From: Pseudomonas sp. TH31
GTDB taxonomy: Bacteria; Pseudomonadota; Gammaproteobacteria; Pseudomonadales; Pseudomonadaceae
Direction: 5' to 3'
Length of the DNA: 64,000 nt
Assembly (NCBI RefSeq): GCF_016650815.1
Contig: NZ_JAEKEZ010000029.1
Span: forward strand, 558,001 to 622,000
Made by a program: the position numbers and the translations under genes. Shown piece after piece: positions 17,524 to 26,177 of this stretch. The number at the start of each line of letters is the position of its first letter. Position 1 is the stretch's first letter. The notes under the pieces are model-generated. The model worked only from the letters and a program-made list of their open reading frames with translations, made no database searches and was not told the origin of the DNA.

Positions 17524-19425
17524 TTACATCTCTACCTGAGTACCCAGCTCAATCACCCGGTTCACTGGCAGCTTGAAGAAGCGCAGGTTGCCGTTGGCGT
17601 TTTTCAGCATGAAGGCGAACAGCGCCTCGCGCCAGCGGGCCATGCCTTCGAGTTTGGAGGCGATGACCGTCTCGCGGCTGAGGAAGTAAGTGGTACGCAT
17701 CGGGCTGAAATCCAGCTCGTCGAGGTGGCACAGTTTCAGCGCTTGCGGCACGTCCGGCTCGTCGGTGAAACCGAAGTGCAGGATCACCCGGAAGAACCCC
17801 TCACCGTAGGAATCGACCTCAAAACGCCGTTGCGCCGGTACCCGCGGGATGTCTTCGTACACCACCGTCAGCAGCACCACTTGCTCGTGCAACACCTGGT
17901 TATGCAACAGGTTGTGCAACAAGGCGTGGGGCACGGCGTCCGGGCGCGCTGTCAGGAACACGGCGGTGCCCTGGACCCGATGCGGCGGCTGCACACGGAT
18001 ACTGCTGATGAAGATCGGCAGCGGCAGGCCGCCCTCGTCCAGTCGATCCACCAGCAGCTCTTTACCGCGCTTCCAGGTGGTCATGAGGATAAACAGCACG
18101 ATCCCCGCCAACACCGGAAAGGCACCGCCCTGAATGATTTTCGGCACATTCGCGGCGAAGTACAGCCCGTCCACCAGCACGAAACCAATCAGAATCGGCA
18201 CTGCCAGCACCGGTGGCCATTTCCACAGCAGCAACATCACCGCCGACACCAGAATACTGGTGATCAACATGGTCCCGGTCACCGCCACGCCATAGGCCGA
18301 AGCCAGGGCGCTGGAAGATTCAAAGCCAATGACCAGCAGGATCACCCCGATCATCAGCGCCCAGTTGACCGCGCCAATGTAAATCTGCCCTTGCTCGGCA
18401 CTGGACGTGTGCTGAATGTGCATGCGCGGGATGTAACCCAGCTGGATCGCCTGGCGGGTCAGCGAGAACGCGCCGGAAATCACCGCCTGGGACGCGATCA
18501 CCGTGGCCAGCGTCGACAGCACCACCAGCGGAATCAACGCCCAGTTCGGCGCCAACAGGTAGAACGGGTTACGCGCCGCTTCCGGATCACCCAGCAGCAA
18601 GGCGCCCTGGCCGAAGTAGTTCAGCACCAGCGCCGGCAGCACCAGGGCGAACCAGGCACGGGCGATCGGCTTACGACCGAAGTGGCCCATGTCTGCGTAC
18701 AAGGCCTCGGCACCGGTCAGCGCCAGCACCACGGCGCCGAGAATCGCCAAACCCATGCCCGGATGCAGCGTGAAGAACCGCACGCCCCAGACTGGATTCA
18801 GTGCGTTGAGGACTTCAGGATGCTGAATGATGCCACTGACACCAAGCCCGCCCAGCACCACAAACCACAACACCATGACCGGGCCGAACAACTTGCCGAT
18901 GCGGTCTGTACCGTGCTTCTGGATCAGGAACAGCGCCACCAGCACCACCAGCGATAGCGGCACGACCCAGCGTTCCAGCCCATCGAACGCCAACTCGAGA
19001 CCTTCCACCGCCGACAACACGGAGATCGCCGGGGTGATCATGCTGTCGCCATAAAACAGCGAGGCACCGATCAGCCCGAGAATCACCAGCACCGCCCGCA
19101 GTCTCGGATAAGGCGAAGCGGCACGACGAGCCAGAGCGGTCAGCGCCATGATCCCGCCTTCGCCCTGGTTGTCGGCGCGCAGAATAAACAGCACGTACTT
19201 GATCGAAACGACCCAGACCAACGACCAGAAGATCAGCGCCAGAATCCCGAAGACCCCATCATGGTTGACTGGCACACCGTAATGTCCGGAGAAAACCTCT
19301 TTAAGGGTGTACAGCGGGCTTGTGCCGATATCGCCGTAAACCACCCCGACCGCCGCAACCAGCATGCCGATCGGTTTTGCCGTCGAATGCTCGCCGCCCG
19401 CCGCCTGACTACTTGCCTGCCCCAT
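17524..19425 (-). CDS. kup: Low-affinity potassium uptake protein Kup
   Basis: A 633-residue inner-membrane K+/H+ symporter of the KUP/HAK family. The N-terminal signature GVVYGDIGTSPLYTLKEVF is present, followed by about twelve hydrophobic segments and a ~170-residue cytosolic C-terminal domain (HRVQGTAVFLTARPDAVPHALLHN...). The length is normal. It is monocistronic, with a terminator just after the stop. The promoter must lie in the 405-base gap shared with rimO, which also holds a large inverted repeat. Confidence 0.95.
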   Translation of the reverse strand: MGQASSQAAGGEHSTAKPIGMLVAAVGVVYGDIGTSPLYTLKEVFSGHYGVPVNHDGVFGILALIFWSLVWVVSIKYVLFILRADNQGEGGIMALTALARRAASPYPRLRAVLVILGLIGASLFYGDSMITPAISVLSAVEGLELAFDGLERWVVPLSLVVLVALFLIQKHGTDRIGKLFGPVMVLWFVVLGGLGVSGIIQHPEVLNALNPVWGVRFFTLHPGMGLAILGAVVLALTGAEALYADMGHFGRKPIARAWFALVLPALVLNYFGQGALLLGDPEAARNPFYLLAPNWALIPLVVLSTLATVIASQAVISGAFSLTRQAIQLGYIPRMHIQHTSSAEQGQIYIGAVNWALMIGVILLVIGFESSSALASAYGVAVTGTMLITSILVSAVMLLLWKWPPVLAVPILIGFVLVDGLYFAANVPKIIQGGAFPVLAGIVLFILMTTWKRGKELLVDRLDEGGLPLPIFISSIRVQPPHRVQGTAVFLTARPDAVPHALLHNLLHNQVLHEQVVLLTVVYEDIPRVPAQRRFEVDSYGEGFFRVILHFGFTDEPDVPQALKLCHLDELDFSPMRTTYFLSRETVIASKLEGMARWREALFAFMLKNANGNLRFFKLPVNRVIELGTQVEM

Positions 19426-19654
19426 CCAAAACTCCTACTACTCAGAACCCGGACTTCTTATAAGAAGCACTATGCTTTGCCGTGCAGCATGCGCTGTTTT
19501 ACTTCAGGTTACAGACGATTTGTTGACTGTAAAAATTCGGTAAAGCGTAACGGCGCGAAGCATAGCGCAGCACTCGTCGCATTTCCCTCATAATGCTGGT
19601 CAAGTGCGCGTCTCATCGCTAGAATTGCGCACTTTTTGATCAGAGGCGCATAAA
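19426..19654. other. Non-coding part of the kup-rimO intergenic region
   Basis: About 230 bases upstream of kup on its 5' side. It should carry the kup promoter and possibly that of rimO. I see no gene in it. The remainder of the 405-base gap is the long inverted repeat annotated separately. Confidence 0.4.
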
Positions 19655-19769
19655 ACGTCCTGTCTCGTGAATCACTGCTGCTTTTTGACGGCGCCTGTTG
19701 TCGCCATGCTGCGTTGCCTGGCAACAACAGTCACTCGTCAAAAAACAGCGTATTCACGAGACAGGACGT
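19655..19769. repeat. 115-nt near-palindrome upstream of rimO
   Basis: The outer 18-base arms (19655-19672 and 19752-19769) are exact complements. Inside them TTTTTGACG/CGTCAAAAA (19682-19690/19736-19744) and CTGTTGT/ACAACAG (19695-19701/19724-19730) also pair, then GCC/GGC. As RNA the whole element folds into one long rod with a 14-base loop. It is unlike the REP families in this window and lies 61 bases upstream of the rimO start. Confidence 0.85.
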
Positions 19770-19830
19770 AAGCGCCCGTTTGTCGCCTTGCCGCTCACGG
19801 CTGGAGGCGTCACAAATACCGAGGTTAGAC

Positions 19831-21168
19831 ATGTCCACCACTCCTGCGCCGGCCAATCCAAAGGTTGGCTTCGTATCCCTGGGTTGCCCCAAAGCACTGG
19901 TCGACTCCGAGCGCATCCTTACCCAGTTGCGCATGGAAGGCTATGACGTTGTGTCCACTTACGAGGATGCCGACGTCGTGGTGGTCAACACCTGCGGCTT
20001 CATTGACTCGGCCAAGGCTGAATCCCTGGAAGTGATCGGCGAAGCCATCAAGGAAAACGGCAAGGTCATCGTGACCGGCTGCATGGGCGTCGAAGAAGGC
20101 GCCATTCGCAAAGTGCACCCAAGCGTGCTGGCCGTGACCGGTCCGCAGCAGTACGAGCAAGTAGTCAACGCCGTGCACGACGCCGTGCCGCCGCGCCAGG
20201 ATCACAACCCGCTGATCGACCTGGTGCCGCCGCAAGGCATCAAGCTGACTCCGCGTCACTACGCGTACCTGAAGATTTCCGAAGGCTGCAACCACAGCTG
20301 CAGCTTCTGCATCATCCCGTCGATGCGCGGCAAACTGGTCAGCCGTCCGGTCGGCGATGTGCTCGACGAGGCCCAGCGCCTGGTCAAGGCCGGCGTCAAA
20401 GAGCTGTTGGTGATCTCGCAGGACACCAGCGCCTACGGCGTCGACGTGAAGTACCGCACCGGTTTCTGGAACGGCGCGCCGGTAAAAACCCGCATGACCG
20501 AACTCTGCGAAGCCTTGAGTTCCCTCGGTGTCTGGGTTCGCTTGCACTACGTTTACCCGTACCCGCACGTCGATGAACTGATCCCGCTGATGGCCGCCGG
20601 CAAGATCCTGCCGTACCTGGACATCCCGTTCCAGCACGCCAGCCCGAAAGTCCTGAAAGCCATGAAACGTCCGGCCTTCGAAGACAAGACTCTGGCGCGG
20701 ATCAAGAACTGGCGCGTAATCTGCCCGGACCTGATCATCCGTTCGACCTTCATCGTCGGCTTCCCCGGCGAAACCGAAGAAGACTTCCAGTACCTGCTGG
20801 ACTGGCTGACCGAAGCGCAACTCGATCGCGTCGGCTGCTTCCAGTACTCGCCGGTCGAAGGCGCTCCGGCCAACCTGCTGGACGCGGCCATCGTGCCGGA
20901 CGACGTCAAGCAAGACCGTTGGGACCGCTTCATGGCGCACCAACAAGCCATCAGCTCGGCGCGCCTGCAACTGCGCGTCGGCCGTGAAATCGAAGTACTG
21001 GTGGACGAAGTCGACGAGCAAGGCGCGGTTGGCCGCTGCTTCTTCGATGCCCCGGAAATCGACGGCAACGTGTTCATCGACAATGGCAGCAACTTAAAGC
21101 CAGGCGACAAAGTCTGGTGCAAAGTGACCGACGCCGACGAGTACGACCTGTGGGCTGAACAGATCTAA
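19831..21168 (+). CDS. rimO: Ribosomal protein S12 methylthiotransferase RimO
   Basis: A 445-residue radical-SAM enzyme that adds a methylthio group to Asp88 of ribosomal protein S12. The N-terminal UPF0004 domain carries three cysteines for one iron-sulfur cluster (GFVSLGCPKALVDSE, NTCGFI, VTGCMGVEE). The radical-SAM motif CNHSCSFC (CxxxCxxC) lies near residue 155, and a C-terminal TRAM domain binds the substrate. The ATG at 19831 gives the family start MSTTPAPANPKVGFVSLGC; the longer frame to 19714 would read through the long inverted repeat. Confidence 0.95.
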   Translation: MSTTPAPANPKVGFVSLGCPKALVDSERILTQLRMEGYDVVSTYEDADVVVVNTCGFIDSAKAESLEVIGEAIKENGKVIVTGCMGVEEGAIRKVHPSVLAVTGPQQYEQVVNAVHDAVPPRQDHNPLIDLVPPQGIKLTPRHYAYLKISEGCNHSCSFCIIPSMRGKLVSRPVGDVLDEAQRLVKAGVKELLVISQDTSAYGVDVKYRTGFWNGAPVKTRMTELCEALSSLGVWVRLHYVYPYPHVDELIPLMAAGKILPYLDIPFQHASPKVLKAMKRPAFEDKTLARIKNWRVICPDLIIRSTFIVGFPGETEEDFQYLLDWLTEAQLDRVGCFQYSPVEGAPANLLDAAIVPDDVKQDRWDRFMAHQQAISSARLQLRVGREIEVLVDEVDEQGAVGRCFFDAPEIDGNVFIDNGSNLKPGDKVWCKVTDADEYDLWAEQI

Positions 21169-21182
21169 ACGCAAAAAATACC

Positions 21183-21220
21183 AAAAGCCCCGCTCTCTTG
21201 ACGAGATGCGGGGCTTTTTT
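21183..21220 (+). terminator. Terminator of rimO
   Basis: AAAAGCCCCGC...GCGGGGCTTTTTT hairpin, 15 bases after the rimO stop codon. Confidence 0.92.
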
Positions 21221-21280
21221 ACGTCTATCGTTTTCTGGAGAAAGGATTCGCATCATTCACAAAACGAGGGGCATCGGGCC

Positions 21281-21754
21281 ATGCGCCGACATTCGGTCAT
21301 CCACACACCGAAACAGAGCGACTACGAAGAGCTCACCCGGGTCTGGGAGGCCTCGGTGCGCGCCACCCATGACTTTCTGCCGGACAGCTACATCGAACTG
21401 CTCAAGAACCTGGTGCTGACCCGTTACCTCGACGCGGTGATGCTGATCTGCACCAAGGACTCGCGCCAGCGCATCACCGGGTTCGCGGGTGTGGCAGCGG
21501 GCAAGGTCGAAATGCTCTTCATCGACCCGGCCCATCGCGGCCAGGGGCTGGGCAAGCAACTGCTGCGCTATGCCCTGGAACACCTGAACGCCGATGAACT
21601 GGACGTCAACGAACAGAACCCGCAAGCGCTGGGGTTTTACTTCAAGCAGGGTTTCGAGGTGATTGGCCGCTCGGAAGTCGACGGCATGGGCCAGCCCTAT
21701 CCGCTGTTGCACATGCGTATGCGCCAAAACCAGCAACACTCACGGCATGGCTGA
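21281..21754 (+). CDS. GNAT-family N-acetyltransferase
   Basis: A 157-residue acyl-CoA-dependent acetyltransferase. Motif A, which binds the CoA pyrophosphate, is DPAHRGQGLGKQLL (residues ~85-98), and motif B contains NPQALGFYFKQGFEVIG. The N-terminal THDFLPDSYIE resembles YjaB-type enzymes. The start at 21281 is chosen because it begins the domain; an upstream frame to 21206 overlaps the rimO terminator. The substrate is unknown. Confidence 0.88.
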   Translation: MRRHSVIHTPKQSDYEELTRVWEASVRATHDFLPDSYIELLKNLVLTRYLDAVMLICTKDSRQRITGFAGVAAGKVEMLFIDPAHRGQGLGKQLLRYALEHLNADELDVNEQNPQALGFYFKQGFEVIGRSEVDGMGQPYPLLHMRMRQNQQHSRHG

Positions 21755-21770
21755 CACAACATAGAACGAG

Positions 21771-21873
21771 TGTGGGAGCGGGCTTGCTCCGGGCGGCGCT
21801 CCGACGAAAGCGGTGTGTCATCCAACAGATAAATTGACGGACCTACCGCTTTCGCGAGCAAGCCCGCTCCCAC
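21771..21873. repeat. REP-type inverted repeat (family A, left arm altered)
   Basis: The right arm is the usual form; the left arm begins with GTGGGAGCGGGCTTGCTC and then diverges (CGGGCGGCGCTCC) before rejoining GACGAAAGCGG. Confidence 0.8.
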
Positions 21874-21958
21874 AAAAAGCCACATGAGGCAAATGGACCC
21901 GCGATTAACCGGCGCCCAGCAGGTACAATGCCCACCCCCTTTTTGTTACGGCCCTGTC

Positions 21959-22669
21959 ATGACTGACCCGATTCGTCTCTCCAAACGCCTCATCGAACTC
22001 GTCGGCTGTTCCCGTCGGGAGGCTGAGCTGTTCATCGAGGGCGGCTGGGTCACCGTGGACGGCGAAGTCATCGACGAGCCGCAGTTCAAGGTCGACACCC
22101 AGAAAGTCGAGCTCGACCCGCAGGCCAAGGCCACCGCGCCGGAGCCGGTGACCATACTGCTGAACGTGCCCGTTGGCGTGGATGCGGAAACGGCGATGGC
22201 GACCATCAGCGCCGAGACCCTGAGCGAAGAACACCGCTTCAGCAAACGTGCGCTCAAGGGCCACTTCCTGCGCCTGACCGCCAGCACCGACCTGCAGGCC
22301 AACGCCAGCGGTTTGCTGGTGTTCACCCAGGACTGGAAGATCTTGCGCAAGCTCACCGCCGATTCTGCGAAAATCGAACAAGAGTATGTGGTCGAAGTTG
22401 AAGGCGAGATGGTGGCTCACGGCCTCAATCGCCTGAACCATGGCCTGACTTACAAGGGTAAGGAACTGCCGCCGGTCAAGGCCAGCTGGCAAAACGAAAA
22501 CCGTCTGCGCTTTGCGATGAAGAACCCACAACCGGGCGTCATTGCCCTGTTCTGCCAGGCCGTTGGCCTGAAGGTCGTCGCCATCCGCCGCATCCGTATC
22601 GGCGGCGTGTCCATCGGCAAAGTGCCGCTGGGGCAATGGCGCTACCTGTCCGGCAAAGAGAAGTTCTAA
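21959..22669 (+). CDS. rRNA pseudouridine synthase (RsuA/RluF-like)
   Basis: A 236-residue enzyme of the RsuA/RluB/E/F group that isomerises uridine in ribosomal RNA. An N-terminal S4 RNA-binding domain is clear (IRLSKRLIELVGCSRREAELF, then GGWVTVDG). The catalytic region reads TASTDLQANASGLLVFTQD; the aspartate in TDLQ aligns with the essential Asp of the usual RLD motif, but the preceding Arg-Leu is Ser-Thr. The start ATG at 21959 gives MTDPIRLSKR. The modified position in rRNA cannot be assigned. Confidence 0.85.
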   Translation: MTDPIRLSKRLIELVGCSRREAELFIEGGWVTVDGEVIDEPQFKVDTQKVELDPQAKATAPEPVTILLNVPVGVDAETAMATISAETLSEEHRFSKRALKGHFLRLTASTDLQANASGLLVFTQDWKILRKLTADSAKIEQEYVVEVEGEMVAHGLNRLNHGLTYKGKELPPVKASWQNENRLRFAMKNPQPGVIALFCQAVGLKVVAIRRIRIGGVSIGKVPLGQWRYLSGKEKF

Positions 22670-22744
22670 GACTTTTCCCGCCGCCCTACATCTCGGCGCC
22701 GCTGTTTATGCGGCGCCCACTGCTGAATATCAGGATTGCACACC

Positions 22745-23215
22745 ATGATTCACAACGACGTACTGCGCAGCGTGCGCTACATGCTCGACATCAGCGACAA
22801 GAAAGTCATCGAGATCATCAAGACCGGCGGCATGGATGTGTCCATGGAAGACCTGCTGACCTACCTCGATAAAAAAGAGGAAGACGAGGAAGGTTTCGTA
22901 CGCTGCCCGGACGAGGTCATGGCGCATTTCCTCGATGGCCTGGTGATCTTCAAGCGTGGCAAGGACGAAAGCCGTCCGCCGCAGCCGATCGAAACGCCGG
23001 TGACCAACAACATCATCCTGAAGAAACTGCGCGTGGCCTTCGAACTGAAAGAAGACGACATGCACGCGATCCTCAAGGCTTCCGAGTTCCCGGTGTCCAA
23101 GCCTGAGCTGAGCGCGCTGTTCCGCAAGTTCGGCCACACCAACTACCGTACCTGTGGCGACCAGTTGCTGCGCAACTTCCTCAAGGGCCTGACCCTGCGC
23201 GTTCGCCCGCAATAA
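22745..23215 (+). CDS. DUF1456 family protein (YehS-like)
   Basis: A 156-residue cytoplasmic protein made of two repeated DUF1456 units: MIHNDVLRSVRYMLDISDKK... and NNIILKKLRVAFELKEDDM..., each a helical bundle of ~65 residues. The family is widespread in gamma-proteobacteria but has no established role. The ATG at 22745 follows the ribosome-site region TCAGGATTGCACC. It is followed by a long inverted repeat. Confidence 0.88.
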   Translation: MIHNDVLRSVRYMLDISDKKVIEIIKTGGMDVSMEDLLTYLDKKEEDEEGFVRCPDEVMAHFLDGLVIFKRGKDESRPPQPIETPVTNNIILKKLRVAFELKEDDMHAILKASEFPVSKPELSALFRKFGHTNYRTCGDQLLRNFLKGLTLRVRPQ

Positions 23216-23270
23216 AGCGCCGCGGCCTGTAGGAACGGTGTGGAGGGCTGTGTAGGAACTGTGTAGTAGC

Positions 23271-23380
23271 TGTGTAGGAGCTGTCGAGTGAAACGAGGCT
23301 GCGATCTTTTCGTGTCCACTTGAGTTCCAAGCGAAAGATCAAAAGATCGCAGCCTCGTTTCACTCGACAGCTCCTACACA
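23271..23380. repeat. Perfect 40-bp inverted repeat (family B-like REP)
   Basis: Bases 23271-23310 are the exact reverse complement of 23341-23380, with a 30-base loop. It shares the GTAGGAGCTGTCG and GGCTGCGATCTTTT ends of family B but has a different core (AGTGAAACGA). Degenerate extra copies of GTGTAGGA precede the left arm. Confidence 0.88.
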
Positions 23381-23484
23381 GCTCCTACAGAGCGATATGG
23401 CAATCCATTCCTCGCAAAAATAGTGGCTCCGCTTCCGGCGGCTGACGACTAGGGTGTATTGACCCTCAGCGCTCAGGATTTGCC

Positions 23485-24255
23485 ATGCATCCCTACTTTT
23501 CCCTGCAAGGCCGCACCGCCCTGGTGACCGGCGGCACCCGTGGTATCGGCAAAATGATCGCCAAGGCTTATGTCGAGGCCGGCGCCACCGTGTACGTCTG
23601 CGCCCGAGATGCCGAGGCCTGCCTGCAAACGGCCGAGGAGCTGAGCGCGTTTGGTCGCTGCCACGGTCTGGCGGCCAACCTGGCCACCGAAGAAGGCGTG
23701 CTGCAACTGGCCACGCGGCTGGGCGAGCAGATCACCCATCTCGACATTCTGGTGAACAATGCCGGCACCACGTGGGGTGCGCCGCTGGAAAGCTACCCGA
23801 TCAAGGGCTGGGAGAAGGTCATGCAACTGAACGTGACCTCGGTATTCAACTGCATTCAGCAGTTCTTGCCCCTGTTGAAAAAGTCCGGTTCGGCGGCAAA
23901 TCCGGCGCGAATCATCAACATCGGCTCGGTGGCCGGGATTTCTTCCTTCGGTGAACAGGCTTATGCCTACGGGCCAAGCAAGGCTGCCCTGCATCAATTG
24001 TCGCGGATTCTGGCGCGGGAATTGGTCAGCCAGCACATCAACGTCAACGTGATCGCACCGGGGCGTTTCCCGAGCAAGATGACCCAGCACATCGGCAATG
24101 ATGAGCAGGCGCTGGCGCAGGATACGGCGCTGATCCCAATGAAGCGTTGGGGCCGTGAGGAAGAGATGGCGGCGTTGGCGATCAGTCTGGCGAGTACGGC
24201 TGGGGCTTACATGACCGGGAATATTATTCCTCTGGATGGTGGGTTTAGTCTCTAG
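23485..24255 (+). CDS. rhlG: RhlG-type short-chain dehydrogenase/reductase
   Basis: A 256-residue NADP(H)-dependent reductase of the SDR family. The cofactor motif TGGTRGIG is at residues 14-21, NNAG at ~91-94, and the catalytic triad is Ser (INIGSVAGIS), Tyr and Lys (YAYGPSKAAL). The sequence, notably MHPYFSLQGRTALVTGG and WEKVMQLNVTSVFNCIQQ, closely follows P. aeruginosa RhlG, a beta-ketoacyl reductase once linked to rhamnolipid precursor supply. Its physiological substrate here is uncertain. Confidence 0.88.
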   Translation: MHPYFSLQGRTALVTGGTRGIGKMIAKAYVEAGATVYVCARDAEACLQTAEELSAFGRCHGLAANLATEEGVLQLATRLGEQITHLDILVNNAGTTWGAPLESYPIKGWEKVMQLNVTSVFNCIQQFLPLLKKSGSAANPARIINIGSVAGISSFGEQAYAYGPSKAALHQLSRILARELVSQHINVNVIAPGRFPSKMTQHIGNDEQALAQDTALIPMKRWGREEEMAALAISLASTAGAYMTGNIIPLDGGFSL

Positions 24256-24272
24256 ATCGCTGGTGCCTGCTG

Positions 24273-24347
24273 AAAAGATCGCAGCCTTCGGCAGCTCCTA
24301 CGCCGAACGCATTCCCCTGCAGGAGCTGCCGCAGGCTGCGATCTTTT
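24273..24347. repeat. REP-type inverted repeat (family B)
   Basis: Arms AAAAGATCGCAGCCTTCGGC (24273 on) and GCCGCAGGCTGCGATCTTTT (ending 24347) pair with one mismatch, between rhlG and trmO. Confidence 0.87.
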
Positions 24348-24400
24348 GATCTTTACATCGATTATCATGCCCGCCTCCTACCCCGCCTCGACCCCAAACC

Positions 24401-25102
24401 ATGACCTACAGCGTTTCCCCGATCGGTTTCGTGCGCTCCTGCTTCAAGGAGAAATTCGCCATCCCGCGCCAACCGCAACTGGCCCCGGCCGCTCGCGGTG
24501 TGCTGGAACTGGTGGCACCGTTCGATCAAGGCGATGCGGTGCAAGGGCTGGAGCAGGTCAGCCATGTCTGGCTGCTGTTCCTGTTCCATCAGGCCCTGGA
24601 AGAAAAGCCACGACTTAAAGTCCGCCCGCCTCGCCTCGGCGGCAACAAATCCATGGGCGTGTTTGCCACCCGCGCGACGCATCGGCCCAACGGGATCGGC
24701 CAGTCAGTGGTCAAACTGGACAAGGTCGAAGCCAATCGGCTGTGGATTTCCGGTATCGACTTACTCGACGGCACGCCGATTCTCGACATCAAGCCCTACG
24801 TGCCTTACGCCGACATCATCGACACCGCCTCCAACAGCATCGCCAGCGCAGCGCCGCAGTTGATTCCCGTGCAGTGGGCGGATTCTGCGCTGCAACAGGC
24901 TCACGCACACGCTCAGCGCCTTGAAGAACCGTTGGTTGAGTTGATCGAGCAGTGTCTGGCGCAAGATCCACGTCCGGCGTATCAGATTCCTACGCCTGAG
25001 CGGGAATACGGCGCGCAGTTCTGGGATCTGGATGTGCGCTGGCATTACCCCGAAACCGGGGTCATCCGCGTCCTCGAAGTTATCCCGGTTCCCAACCTGT
25101 AG
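24401..25102 (+). CDS. trmO: tRNA (t6A37) N6-methyltransferase TrmO
   Basis: A 233-residue enzyme of the TrmO/TsaA (YaeB) family that methylates t6A at position 37 of tRNA-Thr using SAM. The beta-barrel SAM-binding domain covers roughly residues 1-140 (SPIGFVRSCFKEKFAIPRQP; GVFATRATHRPNGIGQSVV; GTPILDIKPYVPYAD). The C-terminal ~80 residues (ALQQAHAHAQRLEEPLVELI...) form the second domain. Length and start match the family. A REP element and terminator follow. Confidence 0.93.
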   Translation: MTYSVSPIGFVRSCFKEKFAIPRQPQLAPAARGVLELVAPFDQGDAVQGLEQVSHVWLLFLFHQALEEKPRLKVRPPRLGGNKSMGVFATRATHRPNGIGQSVVKLDKVEANRLWISGIDLLDGTPILDIKPYVPYADIIDTASNSIASAAPQLIPVQWADSALQQAHAHAQRLEEPLVELIEQCLAQDPRPAYQIPTPEREYGAQFWDLDVRWHYPETGVIRVLEVIPVPNL

Positions 25103-25103
25103 C

Positions 25104-25181
25104 GCTGCCGAAGGCTGCGATCTTTTGATCTTGCTCTTGTAGACAGAGGATCAAAATCAAAAGATCGCAGCCTTCGGCAGC
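25104..25181. repeat. REP-type inverted repeat (family B)
   Basis: GCTGCCGAAGGCTGCGATCT and its complement flank ~20 bases, immediately after the trmO stop. Confidence 0.87.
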
Positions 25182-25204
25182 TCCTACAGGGATTGTGCCC
25201 GCCA

Positions 25205-25243
25205 TAAAAAAGCCCGCGTTACCTTAAGGCAGCGCGGGCTTTT
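25205..25243. terminator. Bidirectional terminator between trmO and fpr
   Basis: AAAAAAGCCCGCG...CGCGGGCTTTT hairpin between two convergent genes; the A6 tract gives a U-run for the minus-strand fpr transcript. Confidence 0.9.
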
Positions 25244-25259
25244 CAGTGATGCGGCGTGC

Positions 25260-26039
25260 TTACTTCTCGACGAACGCGCGCTCGATCAGGTAGTCACCTG
25301 GCTCGCGCATGCGCGGCGAAACTTTCAGGCCGAAGCTGTTCAGCACTTCGCTGGTTTCGTCGAGCATGCTCGGGCTGCCGCACAGCATGGCGCGGTCGTC
25401 CTGCGGGTTGATCGGTGGCAGACCGATGTCGCTGAACAGCTTGCCGCTGCGCATCAGGTCGGTCAGGCGACCTTCGTTCTCGAACGGCTCGCGGGTCACG
25501 GTCGGGTAGTAGATCAACTTGTCACGCAGGGCCTCGCCGAAGAATTCGTTCTGCGGCAGGTGCTCGGTGATGAATTCGCGGTAAGCGACTTCGTTGACGT
25601 AACGGACGCCGTGGCACAGGATCACTTTTTCGAAACGCTCGTAGGTTTCCGGGTCCTGGATGACGCTCATGAACGGCGCCAGACCGGTACCAGTGCTGAG
25701 CAGGTACAAATGTTTGCCAGGCTTCAAGTCATCCAGCACCAGCGTGCCGGTAGGCTTCTTGCTGATGATGATCTCGTCGCCTTCCTTCAGATGCTGCAAC
25801 TGCGAAGTCAGCGGGCCATCAGGCACCTTGATGCTGAAGAACTCGAGATGCTCTTCCCAGTTCGGGCTGGCAATCGAGTAAGCGCGCATAAGCGGGCGGC
25901 CGTTGGGCTGTTGCAGGCCGATCATCACGAACTGACCGTTCTCGAAGCGCAGGCCCGGGTCGCGGGTGCACTTGAAGCTGAACAGAGTGTCGTTCCAGTG
26001 ATGAACACTGAGGACACGCTCGTGGTTCATGTTGCTCAT
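25260..26039 (-). CDS. fpr: Ferredoxin-NADP+ reductase
   Basis: A 259-residue FAD enzyme that moves electrons between NADPH and ferredoxin or flavodoxin. The FAD motif RAYSIASPNWEE (RxYS) lies near residues 51-62, the NADP site is LLSTGTGLAPFMSV, and LCGSPSML is the nicotinamide-binding segment. The C-terminus AFVEK is that of bacterial subclass I enzymes. It is divergent from the LysR gene finR, as in P. putida, where FinR induces fpr under oxidative stress; the shared 138-base gap should hold the operator. Confidence 0.95.
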   Translation of the reverse strand: MSNMNHERVLSVHHWNDTLFSFKCTRDPGLRFENGQFVMIGLQQPNGRPLMRAYSIASPNWEEHLEFFSIKVPDGPLTSQLQHLKEGDEIIISKKPTGTLVLDDLKPGKHLYLLSTGTGLAPFMSVIQDPETYERFEKVILCHGVRYVNEVAYREFITEHLPQNEFFGEALRDKLIYYPTVTREPFENEGRLTDLMRSGKLFSDIGLPPINPQDDRAMLCGSPSMLDETSEVLNSFGLKVSPRMREPGDYLIERAFVEK

Positions 26040-26177
26040 GTACGTCGGACTCCTGGAGATTGGTCTGCGCGTGCTCTGCTAAAAATGAACGGCTGTGCGC
26101 AATTGCATCGCATTCTAATGGCAGCCACAATATCTGTTAACTGGATTATTAAGATAAGGGTTATCGGTTATATCGAT

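Noticed and set aside
19655..19769. The kup-rimO palindrome as an intrinsic terminator or an insertion sequence end
   Set aside because: There is no T-run after the stem on either strand, and no transposase gene or target-site duplication can be seen.
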